Under the pieces are notes generated by a model. The model searched no databases. It had not been told where the DNA came from and was given only the letters and a program-made list of their open reading frames with translations. From Brevundimonas bullata (GTDB taxonomy: Bacteria > Pseudomonadota > Alphaproteobacteria > Caulobacterales > Caulobacteraceae): a DNA stretch of 64,000 nt. The position numbers were made by a program, and so were the translations under genes. Of this stretch, positions 52,988-61,998 are shown one piece after another (the stretch's first letter is position 1; every line of letters begins with the position of its first letter). The stretch covers positions 744,001 to 808,000 of the forward strand of contig NZ_JACHLM010000001.1 in assembly GCF_014207965.1 (NCBI RefSeq). The letters run 5' to 3'.

Positions 52988-53012
52988 TTAGAACAGTTTT
53001 TGTTGCGGATGG
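52988..53012 (+). promoter_or_regulatory. Candidate operator upstream of the Rrf2 gene
   Basis: AATTAGAACAGTTTTTGTTG, an AT-rich island in GC-rich DNA with AACA and TGTT arms, about 65 bases before the Rrf2-family ATG. Could be the regulator's own binding site. No binding data; inferred from position and symmetry. Confidence 0.3.
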
Positions 53013-53066
53013 ATTTGGAAAACGGCGCCGGAAGCCCTACCTTCCGGTCTGGAGTACGAAACCGAG

Positions 53067-53540
53067 ATGTCTGACAGCCAAAGATTCCCCGTCGCCGCCC
53101 ACGCCTTGGCCTATCTGGCCCACAAGGGCGCCTATTCGGCTGCGGACGCCGCGCCCAGCGCCGTGCTGGCGGCTTCGGTGCCGACCAATCCGGTGGTCAT
53201 CCGTCGGGTGACGGCCCTGCTGGCCAAGGCGGGGCTGATCGCCACGCGTCCCGGCGCCTCGGGCGGCTCCTGGCTGCTGCGCCGCCCGGAAGACATCTGC
53301 ATGGCCGAGGTGCTGAAGGCCGTGAACGGCTGCGCCCACCTGGGCTCGCCGCCGGCCGGGGCCAAGGGCTGTCCGGTGGGGGAGCACATCCCGCGTCAGG
53401 TGGCCAAGGCCCTGACCGCCGCGGATCAGGCCGCAGGCGCCGCCCTGTCCAAGATCACCATCGCCGACCTGCTCGAAGCGGACCCGGAATCGCTGCGCGA
53501 ATTCGCGCCGCATTCGGCCTGCCCCGTCGCCGCCGCCTGA
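53067..53540 (+). CDS. Rrf2-family transcriptional regulator
   Basis: 157 residues. Winged HTH (about 1-80): PVAAHALAYLAHKGAYS, TNPVVIRRVTALLAKAGLIATRPGASGGSWLLR. Three cysteines (NGCAHLG, GCPVGE and HSACPV) may bind an iron-sulfur cluster or sense redox, although their spacing differs from IscR. Closest in layout to YwnA-type regulators. It is followed 10 bases later by an SDR gene, a likely target or operon partner. Confidence 0.88.
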   Translation: MSDSQRFPVAAHALAYLAHKGAYSAADAAPSAVLAASVPTNPVVIRRVTALLAKAGLIATRPGASGGSWLLRRPEDICMAEVLKAVNGCAHLGSPPAGAKGCPVGEHIPRQVAKALTAADQAAGAALSKITIADLLEADPESLREFAPHSACPVAAA

Positions 53541-53550
53541 CGCGCCTCGC

Positions 53551-54357
53551 TTGGGGGAGCCGCGCCGCACCATCCTGATCACGGGGGCCTCCGCCGGCAT
53601 CGGCGCGGCCTTGGCGCGCGAGTGCGCTGGGCGGGGGTATGACCTGATCCTGACGGCCCGCCGTGAAGCGCCATTGCTGGCCTTGGCCGATGAACTGATT
53701 GCCCATCATGGCGTTGTCGCCAGCGTGATCACCGCCGATCTGGCCGAGCCGGGCGCGCCCGCCGCTCTGGTCGAGGAGATCACGTCGCGCGGCCTGAGCG
53801 TGGACGGCCTGATCAACAACGCCGGGTTCAGCCGCACCACGGGCTTTCTGTCCACCGACCCCGCCGACCATGCCGCCATGATCCGGGTCATGCTGACCGC
53901 GCCGGTCGAGCTGTCGCGTCTGCTGCTGCCCGGCATGACGGCGCGCGGCTGGGGCAGGGTGCTGAACGTGGCCTCGCTGGCGGGTCAGATGCCCGCGACC
54001 GGCGGCGACACCCTGTACGGGCCGATCAAGAGCTTCCTGATCAAGGCCTCGCAGGGCCTGTGGCTGGAGACGCAAGGGACGGGGGTTCATGTCACCGCCC
54101 TGTGCCCAGGCTACACCTATACCGAGTTCCACGACGTCAACGGCTCGCGCGAGCAGGTGTCGAGCGCCTATCCCAAGTGGATGTGGATGGAGGCCGACCG
54201 CGTGGCGCGCATCGGCTGGGACGCGGTCGAGGCCAATCGCCCGCGCGTCACGCCGGGCGTCGCCAACAATGTGCTGGCGGCCCTGGGCGGGATGCTGCCC
54301 GACGCCCTGGCGCTAAGGATGGTCGGCGGCCACGCCAAGCGGCTGGACCGCCTCTAG
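53551..54357 (+). CDS. Short-chain dehydrogenase/reductase
   Basis: 268 residues with a TTG start (the only start codon close to the family N-terminus; no clear ribosome site). NAD(P) motif TGASAGIGAALAREC, NNAGFSRTTG, and catalytic Ser in LNVASLAG and YGPIKS (Tyr-x3-Lys). LNVASLAGQMPATGGDTLYGPIKS is conserved in one SDR group acting on unknown substrates. Ten bases after the Rrf2 gene, so probably co-transcribed. Confidence 0.85.
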   Translation: MGEPRRTILITGASAGIGAALARECAGRGYDLILTARREAPLLALADELIAHHGVVASVITADLAEPGAPAALVEEITSRGLSVDGLINNAGFSRTTGFLSTDPADHAAMIRVMLTAPVELSRLLLPGMTARGWGRVLNVASLAGQMPATGGDTLYGPIKSFLIKASQGLWLETQGTGVHVTALCPGYTYTEFHDVNGSREQVSSAYPKWMWMEADRVARIGWDAVEANRPRVTPGVANNVLAALGGMLPDALALRMVGGHAKRLDRL

Positions 54358-54369
54358 CAAAGACGCGCC

Positions 54370-54471
54370 GTCATCCCGGAAGCGGCGAAGCCGCTATCCG
54401 GGACCGCTCAAGGCTCAGCGGCCAGTGTGTGTGGCGGTCCCGGATAAGCGCTCCGCGCTTTCCGGGATGAC
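54370..54471. repeat. Composite palindromic element, family 2
   Basis: Starts GTCATCCCGGAAGCGGCGAA and ends CTTTCCGGGATGAC, with an inner AGCGGC/GCCGCT hairpin and a GGACCGC/GCGGTCC pair. Sits between the convergent SDR and marC genes. Confidence 0.8.
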
Positions 54472-54479
54472 GATTGAGT

Positions 54480-55178
54480 TCAGTGGCTTCCGGCGGGGTA
54501 GGGCGCGGTCACCCCGATGCTGAACATGCCGGGGATGGCCTCGCCCAGACCGGCGATGATGAACTGGATGGCCAGGGCGCACAGGATCAGGCCCAGGACG
54601 CGAACCACGATGGCCATGCCGACGTCGCCGAGGATGCGGCTGATCGGGCCGGTGCAGGCGAAGCAGACGAAGGTGACCACGCAGGCGGCGACCATGGCCA
54701 CCAGCGACGAGGCGGTGCCCGCCGCGCCCAGCTTCTGGGCCTCGCCGGCGTTGATGATGATGGCCGAGATGGCGCCCGGGCCGATCATCAGCGGGATGGC
54801 GAAGGGCACGATCAGGCGTTTGAAGCGGCGCTTGGCGTAGCCGCGCACGTCCTTGGCGTCGGTCACGGCGTCGGCGTCGGCGAAGATCTTGAGGAAGTCC
54901 TCGCGCGCCATGTCGAGGCCGAGCAGCAGCAGCAGGATGCCGCCGGCGATGCGGAAGGCGGCCAGGGAGATGCCGAAGAACTGCAGCAGGCCCAGGCCGG
55001 TGAAGAAGAAGAAGCCCAGGAAGACGGCGGCGAAACCGCAGATCATGGCCGAGACGGTGATGCGCTGACGCAGCGAGGCCCCGGCCGTGGCCGCGGCGAA
55101 GATCGGCACATTGCCGATGGGGTCCAGCAGCGCGAACAGCGCCACGAACAGGTTGACCCCCAGATCGACCGCGTTCAT
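54480..55178 (-). CDS. MarC-family integral membrane protein
   Basis: 232 residues, six membrane segments. LFVALFALLDPIGNVPIFAAATAGAS at the start and PFAIPLMIGPGAISAIII in the middle are the MarC family hallmarks. Despite the name, MarC has no proven transport function or role in multiple antibiotic resistance. Divergent from pyrF with about 98 bases between. Confidence 0.9.
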   Translation of the reverse strand: MNAVDLGVNLFVALFALLDPIGNVPIFAAATAGASLRQRITVSAMICGFAAVFLGFFFFTGLGLLQFFGISLAAFRIAGGILLLLLGLDMAREDFLKIFADADAVTDAKDVRGYAKRRFKRLIVPFAIPLMIGPGAISAIIINAGEAQKLGAAGTASSLVAMVAACVVTFVCFACTGPISRILGDVGMAIVVRVLGLILCALAIQFIIAGLGEAIPGMFSIGVTAPYPAGSH

Positions 55179-55276
55179 TGCTTCGCCCCGCCCTTAAACC
55201 CGCCGCGCGACCCCGCGACCCTTGGTCTCACCTATCGGGGCATCCGCGCGCGCCTGCAACCCGCCGAGAGCCGGAA

Positions 55277-56011
55277 ATGTCGCCAGACCAACCAATTGGC
55301 CACCCCAATCGCCCGTTTGACCCCCGGGTCATCTGCGCCCTGGACGTGCCGACGACCGACGAGGCGCGGGCCCTGGTCGAGCGGATCGGCGACGCGGTCG
55401 GCTTCTACAAGGTGGGGCTGCAACTGTTCGCCTCGGACGGCATGGGTCTGGCGCGCGAACTGAAGGCGTCGGGCCATCAGGTGTTCCTGGACTGGAAGCT
55501 GCACGACATCGGCGCGACGGTGGAGAAGGCGACGGCGGTGCTGGCCCATGCGGGTTGCGACCTGCTGACCGTCCACGCCCGGCCCCAGGTGATGGCGGCG
55601 GCGGCGCGCGGGGCGGCGGGGTCGGACCTGAAGATCCTGGGCGTCACCGTCCTGACCAGCCTGACCGAGGAGGATCTGCAGGCGGACGATCACAGCCTGT
55701 CGGCGGCGGATCTGGTCGAGCTGCGGGTGCGTCAGGCGTTGGACGCCGGCATCCACGGCGTCGTCTCCAGCCCGCACGAGGCGGCGCGGGTGCGCGAGAT
55801 CGCCCTGGCGGCGGGCCGCGACGACTTCCTGATCGTGACGCCGGGCGTGCGGCCGACCGGCGCCGCTCTGGACGATCAGGCGCGGGCGGCGACCCCGGCC
55901 AGCGCCTTGCAGTCGGGCGCGACCCATCTGGTCATCGGTCGCCCCATCACCGCGGGGGCCGATCCGCGCGCGGCGGCGCAAGCGGTTTCGGCGGAGATCG
56001 CCCTGATCTGA
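55277..56011 (+). CDS. pyrF: Orotidine 5'-phosphate decarboxylase
   Basis: 244 residues. VICALDVPTTDEARALVERIG, YKVGLQLFASDG, the catalytic FLDWKLHDIGATV (Asp-x-Lys-x-x-Asp), and the phosphate-binding end VTPGVRPTG and VIGRPITAGADP. Converts OMP to UMP. ATG 55277 preferred over an earlier in-frame start since the family begins near here. Followed by a terminator. Confidence 0.96.
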   Translation: MSPDQPIGHPNRPFDPRVICALDVPTTDEARALVERIGDAVGFYKVGLQLFASDGMGLARELKASGHQVFLDWKLHDIGATVEKATAVLAHAGCDLLTVHARPQVMAAAARGAAGSDLKILGVTVLTSLTEEDLQADDHSLSAADLVELRVRQALDAGIHGVVSSPHEAARVREIALAAGRDDFLIVTPGVRPTGAALDDQARAATPASALQSGATHLVIGRPITAGADPRAAAQAVSAEIALI

Positions 56012-56041
56012 GCGGGCGCAACCCGTTGATCCACGTGAAAC

Positions 56042-56079
56042 AAAAAGGGCGGCTTCTGCGAAGAGGCCGCCTTTTCTTT
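56042..56079. terminator. Bidirectional terminator
   Basis: GGCGGC and GCCGCC stem with A residues before and T residues after, so it can work for pyrF and for the convergent repeat-protein gene. It overlaps the stop codon of the latter. Confidence 0.75.
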
Positions 56080-56854
56080 ACCCCCGCTCGCCCTGTTCCT
56101 GGGCGTAGGGGGCGTAGGGCCGCTCGGTCGGGGAACGGTGCGGGGCAGGCGGGGGCGGCGGCGTGTCGGGCATGGCGTAGTAGCCGCGCTCGAAGTTGAC
56201 CTGGGGCGGGGCCGTCTCGACGCGCGGGGGGTCGACATAGACCTGAGGCGGGGCCACGTTCACCTGCGGCGGCGCGACGCGGACCTGGGCGGGCTGCACA
56301 TAGACCGGCGGGGAGGCCACGTAGATGGGCGGCTGCGAGACATAGACGGGGGGCTGGTTCACATAGACGGGGGCGGGCTGGTAATAGGCCGGCTGGGGCG
56401 CGGGAGCGTAGCTGCCCTGATAATAGCCCTGCTGGTAGGGGCCCTGTTGGTACTGGCCCTGGCCGTATCCGTAGCCGCGGGCCCAGGGATAGCGGCCATA
56501 GCCGTCGACGACGTAGCCGAAGGGCATGGAGCGGGTGACGCCGTAGCTGTAGCCGCCGTGCTGGATCGGCTGTTGCGGCGCGACGACCACGACGGGCGGG
56601 CGCTGACCGGCGCCGCCATAGCCGTAACCATAGCCATAGGCCTCGACCGGGCCGTAGCCGCCCTGCCAGCCGGTGTCGCTGTAATAGGTCTGGACCCGGC
56701 TCTCGACCATGGGGCCGCGTTGGCTCCCGTGATCGGCGTAGGCCTGCTGGGCGTAGCCGGAGGCGGCGTTGTGGCGCACGATGCGCTGTTGCGCCTCGGC
56801 GGTTCCGGCGACGAGCAGGGTCGCGCCCATAGCGATGTACACAACAGCCTTCAT
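56078..56854 (-). CDS. Exported Pro/Tyr/Gly-rich repeat protein
   Basis: 258 residues. Signal peptide (about 1-21, ending GTAEA), a Gly/Tyr-rich stretch, then from about residue 150 a run of PPxYV- and PPQVxV-like units about eight residues long (PPVYVSQPPIYVASPPVYV and similar), ending in a Pro-rich tail. Low complexity; probably periplasmic or surface-exposed. No domain recognised; function unknown. The repeats may form a polyproline-like rod. Confidence 0.65.
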   Translation of the reverse strand: MKAVVYIAMGATLLVAGTAEAQQRIVRHNAASGYAQQAYADHGSQRGPMVESRVQTYYSDTGWQGGYGPVEAYGYGYGYGGAGQRPPVVVVAPQQPIQHGGYSYGVTRSMPFGYVVDGYGRYPWARGYGYGQGQYQQGPYQQGYYQGSYAPAPQPAYYQPAPVYVNQPPVYVSQPPIYVASPPVYVQPAQVRVAPPQVNVAPPQVYVDPPRVETAPPQVNFERGYYAMPDTPPPPPAPHRSPTERPYAPYAQEQGERG

Positions 56855-56949
56855 GGCCACGCTCCTTGTTTCAGCCGCAAAGGTTAATGCGGTTTCGGCC
56901 GAAGCGTTCAATATTCACCCGTCACGCGAACGGCGGGGTCGGGGTCGGC

Positions 56950-57210
56950 TCAGAAGTCGACGGCCAGACCCTTCTTCTCCCAGTCGCCGTAGCGGGTGGG
57001 TTCGGGACCGCGCGGACCGCCATGTTCAGTTTCCAGGACCGGCGCCAGAACCACCTCTTCGCTCGCCTTGCGACGTTCGGCCGCTTCCAGCAGGGCGCGG
57101 CGCGCGACCTCGCTCAAGGGTCGCTCCGGCGTCGCGTGGGGCACGTCGGCGTTGAAGGCGGGGGCCTGTTCGGCGGCTTCATCGGCGGGCGGGGTGGGCT
57201 GTTCGGTCAC
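56950..57210 (-). CDS. DUF1674 / SDHAF4-type protein
   Basis: 86 residues from a GTG start at 57210. The C-terminal block GPEPTRYGDWEKKGLAVDF is the DUF1674 motif of succinate dehydrogenase assembly factor 4, which helps flavinylated SDH subunit A assemble. The rest is a charged, probably disordered leader. No sdh genes are in the window. An alternative start upstream would add a basic segment lacking conservation to the family. Confidence 0.85.
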   Translation of the reverse strand: MTEQPTPPADEAAEQAPAFNADVPHATPERPLSEVARRALLEAAERRKASEEVVLAPVLETEHGGPRGPEPTRYGDWEKKGLAVDF

Positions 57211-57295
57211 AGGGGGTCTGCCTTGAGGGCGAGGATACGGGGCCTCACATAGACGTTCAGGACTTCTTCGCCACCCCTGACGACGCCCGGACCCG

Positions 57296-58258
57296 ATGAA
57301 CCACCTCAAGACTTTCGCCCTGCTGGCCGTGATGACCGCCCTGTTCATGGGGATCGGCTATCTGATCGGCGGCGCGACCGGCATGATGATCGCCTTGCTC
57401 GTGGCGGCGGGGATGAACCTGTTCAGCTACTGGAACGCCGACAAGATCGTGCTGAAGATGTACAAGGCCCAGGTGGTGGACGAGACCCATCCCAACGCCG
57501 TGGTCCGGGCCTATGTCGCCGACGTGAAGCAGATGGCGAGCGATGCGGGTCTGCCCTTGCCGACCATCACCATCATCCCCAACGACCAGCCCAACGCCTT
57601 CGCCACCGGACGCAATCCGCAGAACGCCGCCGTGGCCGCCACCAGCGGCCTGCTGGACATGCTGACGCGCCAGGAGGTGCGTGGGGTGATGGCGCACGAG
57701 CTGGCCCATGTGAAGAACCGCGACACCCTGACCATGACCGTCACGGCCACCGTGGCGGGCGCCATCGCCATGCTGGCCAACTTCGCCATGTTCTTCGGCG
57801 GCGGCGACGACCGCGAGCGGCCCGGCGGCATGATCGGGACCATCGCCCTGATGCTGCTGGCGCCCATGGCCGCGGGGCTGGTGCAGATGGCCATCAGCCG
57901 CTCGCGCGAATACGAGGCTGACCGCGTCGGGGCCGAGATCGCCAATGATCCCCACGCCCTGGCCTCGGCCCTGCAGAAGATCGAGGCCTATGCCCGCGGG
58001 GCCGTGAACGTCCCGGCCGAGCGCAATCCGGCTACGGCCCATATGTTCATCATCAATCCGCTGAACGGCAAGGGCGCCGACAGCCTGTTCTCGACCCACC
58101 CGGCCACTGGCAATCGTGTGCGCGCCCTGATGGATCTGGGGACGAAGATGGGCATGAGCCGACGTCCGGTCTCGGCGCGTGTCGCTGCGGCGCGGCCCTC
58201 GACCAGCGTGCCCACAACCCCGTCCGGGCGGGCGACGTCGCGCGGCCCCTGGGGTTAA
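57296..58258 (+). CDS. htpX: Zinc metalloprotease HtpX
   Basis: 320 residues. Two N-terminal membrane segments, the metal site [10 protein letters not shown] (HExxH form HELAH) near residue 140, two further hydrophobic stretches, and the third ligand region [13 protein letters not shown]. HtpX degrades misfolded membrane proteins. The C-terminal 40 residues are Ser/Thr/Arg-rich and variable. Divergent from the SDHAF4-type gene. Confidence 0.95.
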   Translation: MNHLKTFALLAVMTALFMGIGYLIGGATGMMIALLVAAGMNLFSYWNADKIVLKMYKAQVVDETHPNAVVRAYVADVKQMASDAGLPLPTITIIPNDQPNAFATGRNPQNAAVAATSGLLDMLTRQEVRGVMAHELAHVKNRDTLTMTVTATVAGAIAMLANFAMFFGGGDDRERPGGMIGTIALMLLAPMAAGLVQMAISRSREYEADRVGAEIANDPHALASALQKIEAYARGAVNVPAERNPATAHMFIINPLNGKGADSLFSTHPATGNRVRALMDLGTKMGMSRRPVSARVAAARPSTSVPTTPSGRATSRGPWG

Positions 58259-58311
58259 GATCGGGCTGATCGCCTTTGCGTGCGCGGCCTTAAGGGGTTA
58301 GAGCGCGCGCC

Positions 58312-59055
58312 ATGACCGACAAGTCCGACCCCGCCGATCTGCCCGTCTTTGACCAGGACCGCCCCGAGTGGGCCCAGGCCCACGGCCCGCTGCGCTCGTT
58401 CGGGCGGATCAAGTCGCGGCCGATCAAGGCGCGCCAGGCGGCCCTGTTCGACACCCTGATGCCGCAGATCGCCGTGCCGGACCCGACCAAGGGGCCGATC
58501 GATCCCGCCGCTCTGATGCCGGGCGCCAAGGAAGCCTGGTTGGAAATCGGCTTCGGCGGCGGTGAGCATCTGGCGGCGCAGGCGACGCGCTGTCCCGAGG
58601 CCCTGATGATCGGGTGCGAGCCTTTTCTGAACGGCGTGGCTTCAGCCCTGCGCCATGTGGAGGAGGGCGGTCTGAAGAACGTCCGCCTGCACGCCGACGA
58701 CGCGCGGGCGGTGATGACGGCCCTGCCGGACGCCTCGCTGGACCGCGTCATGATCCTGTTCCCCGATCCCTGGCACAAGGTGCGCCACAACAAGCGTCGC
58801 TTCCTCCAGGACGAGACGGCGGTCGAGATCGCCCGCCTGCTCAAGGCCGGCGGTCGGGTCCGCTTCGTCACCGACTGGCTGGACTATGCCGAATGGGCGC
58901 TGGAACGGCTGGCGCGCACGCCGGGTCTGACGCGGATCGAGACCGAAGGTGAAGACTGGTTCGCCGTCCCTGCTGATCACGTCGTCACCCGCTATGAGGA
59001 AAAGAAGCTGGGCGACACCGCGCCGATCTTCCTTGAGTTCGAACGCGAAGCCTAG
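58312..59055 (+). CDS. trmB: tRNA (guanine46-N7)-methyltransferase
   Basis: 247 residues. SAM-binding motif LEIGFGGGEHLAAQA, then RVMILFPDPWHKVRHNKRRF (the PWxKxRHxKRR signature) and GRVRFVTDWLDYAEWAL. The N-terminal SFGRIKSRPIKARQ stretch is typical of TrmB. Methylates G46 of tRNA. Starts 53 bases after htpX. Confidence 0.97.
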   Translation: MTDKSDPADLPVFDQDRPEWAQAHGPLRSFGRIKSRPIKARQAALFDTLMPQIAVPDPTKGPIDPAALMPGAKEAWLEIGFGGGEHLAAQATRCPEALMIGCEPFLNGVASALRHVEEGGLKNVRLHADDARAVMTALPDASLDRVMILFPDPWHKVRHNKRRFLQDETAVEIARLLKAGGRVRFVTDWLDYAEWALERLARTPGLTRIETEGEDWFAVPADHVVTRYEEKKLGDTAPIFLEFEREA

Positions 59056-59085
59056 CCTTATGGCTCTCTGATCTTGGAGCCGACC

Positions 59086-59589
59086 ATGACCTTCAGTCTC
59101 TATGACGCGTCCGTCCCCATGATCGTGCGCGGCCTGAACGTCCTGGCCGGGCTGATCGACAAGGCCGCCGCCTCGGGACTGGACGAAGAGAGTCTGATGC
59201 AGGGGCGTCTGGCGCCCGACATGCTGCCCTTCGTGTCGCAGGTGCGGATCGCCACCGACCTGGCCAAGGGCGCCGTGGCCCGGCTGGCTGACGTGGAGCC
59301 CATGGTCCTGGCCGACGATGAAACGACCCTAGCCCAGCTGAGGGCGCGGATCGTGCGGACGATCGCCTATGTCGAGAGCGTGGGGCCGGCCCAGTTCGCG
59401 GGCGCCGAGACCCGTGCGGTGCAGCTGAAATTCCCAGGCATGGAGCTGAATTTCGAAGGCGCGGGCTATCTGACCAGCTTCGCCCTGCCGAACTTCTATT
59501 TCCACGTGACGACGGTCTACGCCCTGCTGCGCCACGCCGGGGTGGCGCTGGGCAAGCGCGACTACATGGGCCAGCTCGCCCTGGCCTGA
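59086..59589 (+). CDS. DUF1993-family protein
   Basis: 167 residues, helical: MIVRGLNVLAGLIDKAAAS, LPFVSQVRIATDLAKGAVARLAD, and NFYFHVTTVYALLRHAGVALGKRDYMG at the end. DUF1993 proteins belong to a DinB-like helical bundle of unknown function. ATG 59086 has GGAG eight bases upstream. Follows trmB by 30 bases, possibly co-transcribed. Confidence 0.9.
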   Translation: MTFSLYDASVPMIVRGLNVLAGLIDKAAASGLDEESLMQGRLAPDMLPFVSQVRIATDLAKGAVARLADVEPMVLADDETTLAQLRARIVRTIAYVESVGPAQFAGAETRAVQLKFPGMELNFEGAGYLTSFALPNFYFHVTTVYALLRHAGVALGKRDYMGQLALA

Positions 59590-59700
59590 CGTCCCGTCGT
59601 TACGTGTAATTACGCTGAGGGATACCCCGCAGGTTTCACTTCGCCTGACGTTTACCCGTATCAAGGATTTTCCCTTCGACTTTCTCGAGGGGCGGGCAGA

Positions 59701-59835
59701 ATGCGGATGATGATGATCGGCGGCGGTTCAGACCGGCGGCCGACGCCGACGATGGCGTCTTACGCCTTTGATCGCGCACCGCTGAGCCCCTGTGGGGCTG
59801 CTGAGCGGCTCATGCCTGCCATCGGCGCCCACTGA
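59701..59835 (+). CDS. Possible 44-residue small protein
   Basis: Begins MRMMMIGGGSDRRPTPTMAS and ends LMPAIGAH. GAGGGG lies eight bases before the ATG. It is the only coding candidate in the 324-base gap 59590-59913 upstream of the chemoreceptor gene, and it could equally be leader sequence of that transcript. No family recognised. Otherwise this gap shows only presumed promoter DNA. Confidence 0.25.
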   Translation: MRMMMIGGGSDRRPTPTMASYAFDRAPLSPCGAAERLMPAIGAH

Positions 59836-59913
59836 TCCCTTTCAGTCTCTGAAAACCTGATTTCGCGTCGTTCGTCGGCGTGCGTCGCATTGCAGTAAAC
59901 AGGACCTCCCCCG

Positions 59914-61857
59914 GTGAACTTGGACAACGTTAGAATTTCCCGCAAGCTGGCGGGGGCCTTCGCCCTGATCGTGGCGGTGATCGTCGCGCTGGGCGTGGTG
60001 GTCTTCATGCAGGTTCGCGAACTGGAGGCGGCCAAGGAAACGGTGGCCCTGGCCGAGACGGTCACGGCCAAGACCAGCCATCTGAAGCGGGCGGTGGACC
60101 AGCAGGAGAGCGCCGTTCTGGCCTATATCCTGACCGGAAAACCGGATCACCTGGAGCGGATCGAGCGGCACAAGGCAGGCTTCCGCACGGGCATCGAGGA
60201 AATGACCGCAGTGACGGCCCATATTCCCGGCGCCGGTGAGCGCGTGGAGGCCCTGACCAAGGCGGTCACCGCCTATCAGGCCGCGGTCATTGATCCCGAG
60301 GTGCGCCTCGCCAGCCGTCCGGAAACGCGGGCGGAAGCCATGGCGCTGACGGAAAGCGCGATCCCCGACCAGTTCATGGAGCCCGTCGACGCCGCCTTCG
60401 ATGCGATCGTCCAGGCCCAGGCCAACCGCAAGGCGGCCGCCGTCGAAGATCAAAGCGCCGCCTTCGCCACCACCAAGATCGCCCTCGGCGTCGGCGTCGC
60501 CGTGGCCATGGTTCTGTCGATCCTGTTCGGTCTGGGGCTGGCCAAGATGATCGCTGCGCCGATCGCGGCCATGACGGCGGCCATGCGTCGCCTGGCCGGC
60601 GGCGACAAGACCATCGTCGTCCCCGCCGTGGGTCGCAAGGACGAGGTCGGCGAGATGGCCGACGCCCTGCTGGCTTTCAAGGACGCGGCTATCGCCAATG
60701 AGCGTCTGGAAGTCGAAGCCGCCGTCGCCCGTCGCGAGGCCGAGGAAGAGCGCGCTCGCGCTGAGGCCGAAAAGGCCCGCATCGCCGAGGAAGACCACGT
60801 CGCCGTCACCGCCCTGGGCCAGGGTCTGCAGGCCATGGCCAGCGGCGACCTGACGCACCGCATGACCGCCCAGGTCGCGGCCCGTTCGGAACAGTTGAAG
60901 ACCGACTTCAACACCGCCATCGCCCAGCTGGAACAGGCCGTGGCCGTGGTGGTCGACAATGTCGCCGCCATCCGCTCGGGCGCCGGCGAGATTTCGCAGG
61001 CCTCCGACGACCTGTCGCGCCGCACCGAGCAGCAGGCGGCTTCGCTGGAAGAAACCGCTGCGGCTTTGGACCAGATCACCGCCACGGTGAACAAGACCGC
61101 CGACGGCGCCCGTCAGGCCTCCAGCGTGGTGCAGCAAGCGCGCGGCGACGCCGAGACCAGCGGCAAGGTCGTGCACGACGCAGTCCAGGCCATGACCGCC
61201 ATCGAACGCTCCTCGACCGAGATCGGCAACATCATCGGCGTCATCGACGAGATCGCCTTCCAGACCAACCTCCTGGCCCTGAACGCCGGCGTCGAGGCCG
61301 CGCGTGCGGGGGATGCGGGTCGCGGTTTCGCCGTGGTCGCCTCCGAAGTCCGGGCCCTGGCCCAGCGTTCGGCCGAAGCGGCGAAAGAGATCAAGACCCT
61401 GATCTCCGCCTCGGGTCAGCAGGTCGGGCAGGGCGTGGCCCTGGTCGGTCAGACCGGCGAGGCCCTGCAACGCATCGTCAGCCGCGTGGCCGAAATCGAC
61501 GGCCTGGTCTCGGAAATCTCGGCCTCGGCCCAGGAGCAGGCCACCGGCCTGCAACAGGTCAACACCGCCGTGAACCAGATGGATCAGGTGACGCAGCAGA
61601 ACGCGGCGATGGTCGAGCAGTCGACCGCCGCCAGCCACTCGCTGTCGCAGGAGGCCGACACCCTGGCCTCTTCGGTCGCCCGTTTCCGCACGGGCCATGC
61701 CGCGGCCCCGATCGCCGCGCGCAAGGCCGCCCCGGTCCCGGCTCCGGCGCGCACCCCGCAGCCGGTGGCCCAGACGGTCGCCGCCATCCGCAGCCAGGGC
61801 GGCGCCGCCCGCAAGCCGGCCCTGGCCGTGGTCACGGACGGCTGGGAGGAGTTCTGA
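59914..61857 (+). CDS. Methyl-accepting chemotaxis protein
   Basis: 647 residues from a GTG start, AGGA nine bases upstream. Membrane segment 1 (about 13-33), a periplasmic CHASE3-like helical domain (about 34-185), membrane segment 2 (about 188-210), HAMP, and a long signalling coiled coil with the hairpin tip [26 protein letters not shown]. The C-terminus ends GWEEF after a Pro/Ala linker, like the pentapeptide that tethers CheR/CheB. Ligand unknown. A terminator follows. Confidence 0.94.
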   Translation: MNLDNVRISRKLAGAFALIVAVIVALGVVVFMQVRELEAAKETVALAETVTAKTSHLKRAVDQQESAVLAYILTGKPDHLERIERHKAGFRTGIEEMTAVTAHIPGAGERVEALTKAVTAYQAAVIDPEVRLASRPETRAEAMALTESAIPDQFMEPVDAAFDAIVQAQANRKAAAVEDQSAAFATTKIALGVGVAVAMVLSILFGLGLAKMIAAPIAAMTAAMRRLAGGDKTIVVPAVGRKDEVGEMADALLAFKDAAIANERLEVEAAVARREAEEERARAEAEKARIAEEDHVAVTALGQGLQAMASGDLTHRMTAQVAARSEQLKTDFNTAIAQLEQAVAVVVDNVAAIRSGAGEISQASDDLSRRTEQQAASLEETAAALDQITATVNKTADGARQASSVVQQARGDAETSGKVVHDAVQAMTAIERSSTEIGNIIGVIDEIAFQTNLLALNAGVEAARAGDAGRGFAVVASEVRALAQRSAEAAKEIKTLISASGQQVGQGVALVGQTGEALQRIVSRVAEIDGLVSEISASAQEQATGLQQVNTAVNQMDQVTQQNAAMVEQSTAASHSLSQEADTLASSVARFRTGHAAAPIAARKAAPVPAPARTPQPVAQTVAAIRSQGGAARKPALAVVTDGWEEF

Positions 61858-61873
61858 ATCGGACATGACGACG

Positions 61874-61896
61874 GCGGGGGCTGACACGGCCCCCGC
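61874..61896 (+). terminator. Terminator after the chemoreceptor gene
   Basis: GCGGGGGC and GCCCCCGC pair around a 7-base loop, followed by TTT. It ends transcription before the rimP leader. Confidence 0.7.
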
Positions 61897-61950
61897 TTTC
61901 GCCTATATGACCGCTCACATCGTTAGACCGGCGTCCAACGGCGTCGTTTC

Positions 61951-61985
61951 AAGCGGCGGCCCGGACGGACCGCCGCTTTTGTTTT
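61951..61985 (+). terminator. Hairpin with T tract just before rimP
   Basis: AAGCGGCGG pairs with CCGCCGCTT, followed by TTG-TTTT, ending 14 bases before the rimP start codon. It may be a terminator or an attenuator in the rimP-nusA leader that could respond to NusA. Confidence 0.6.
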
Positions 61986-61998
61986 CTGGATTGATCCT

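Noticed and set aside
59590..59913. Cyclic-di-GMP or other riboswitch upstream of the chemoreceptor
   Set aside because: No consensus elements of known classes were seen; a short open frame or plain promoter DNA remains.
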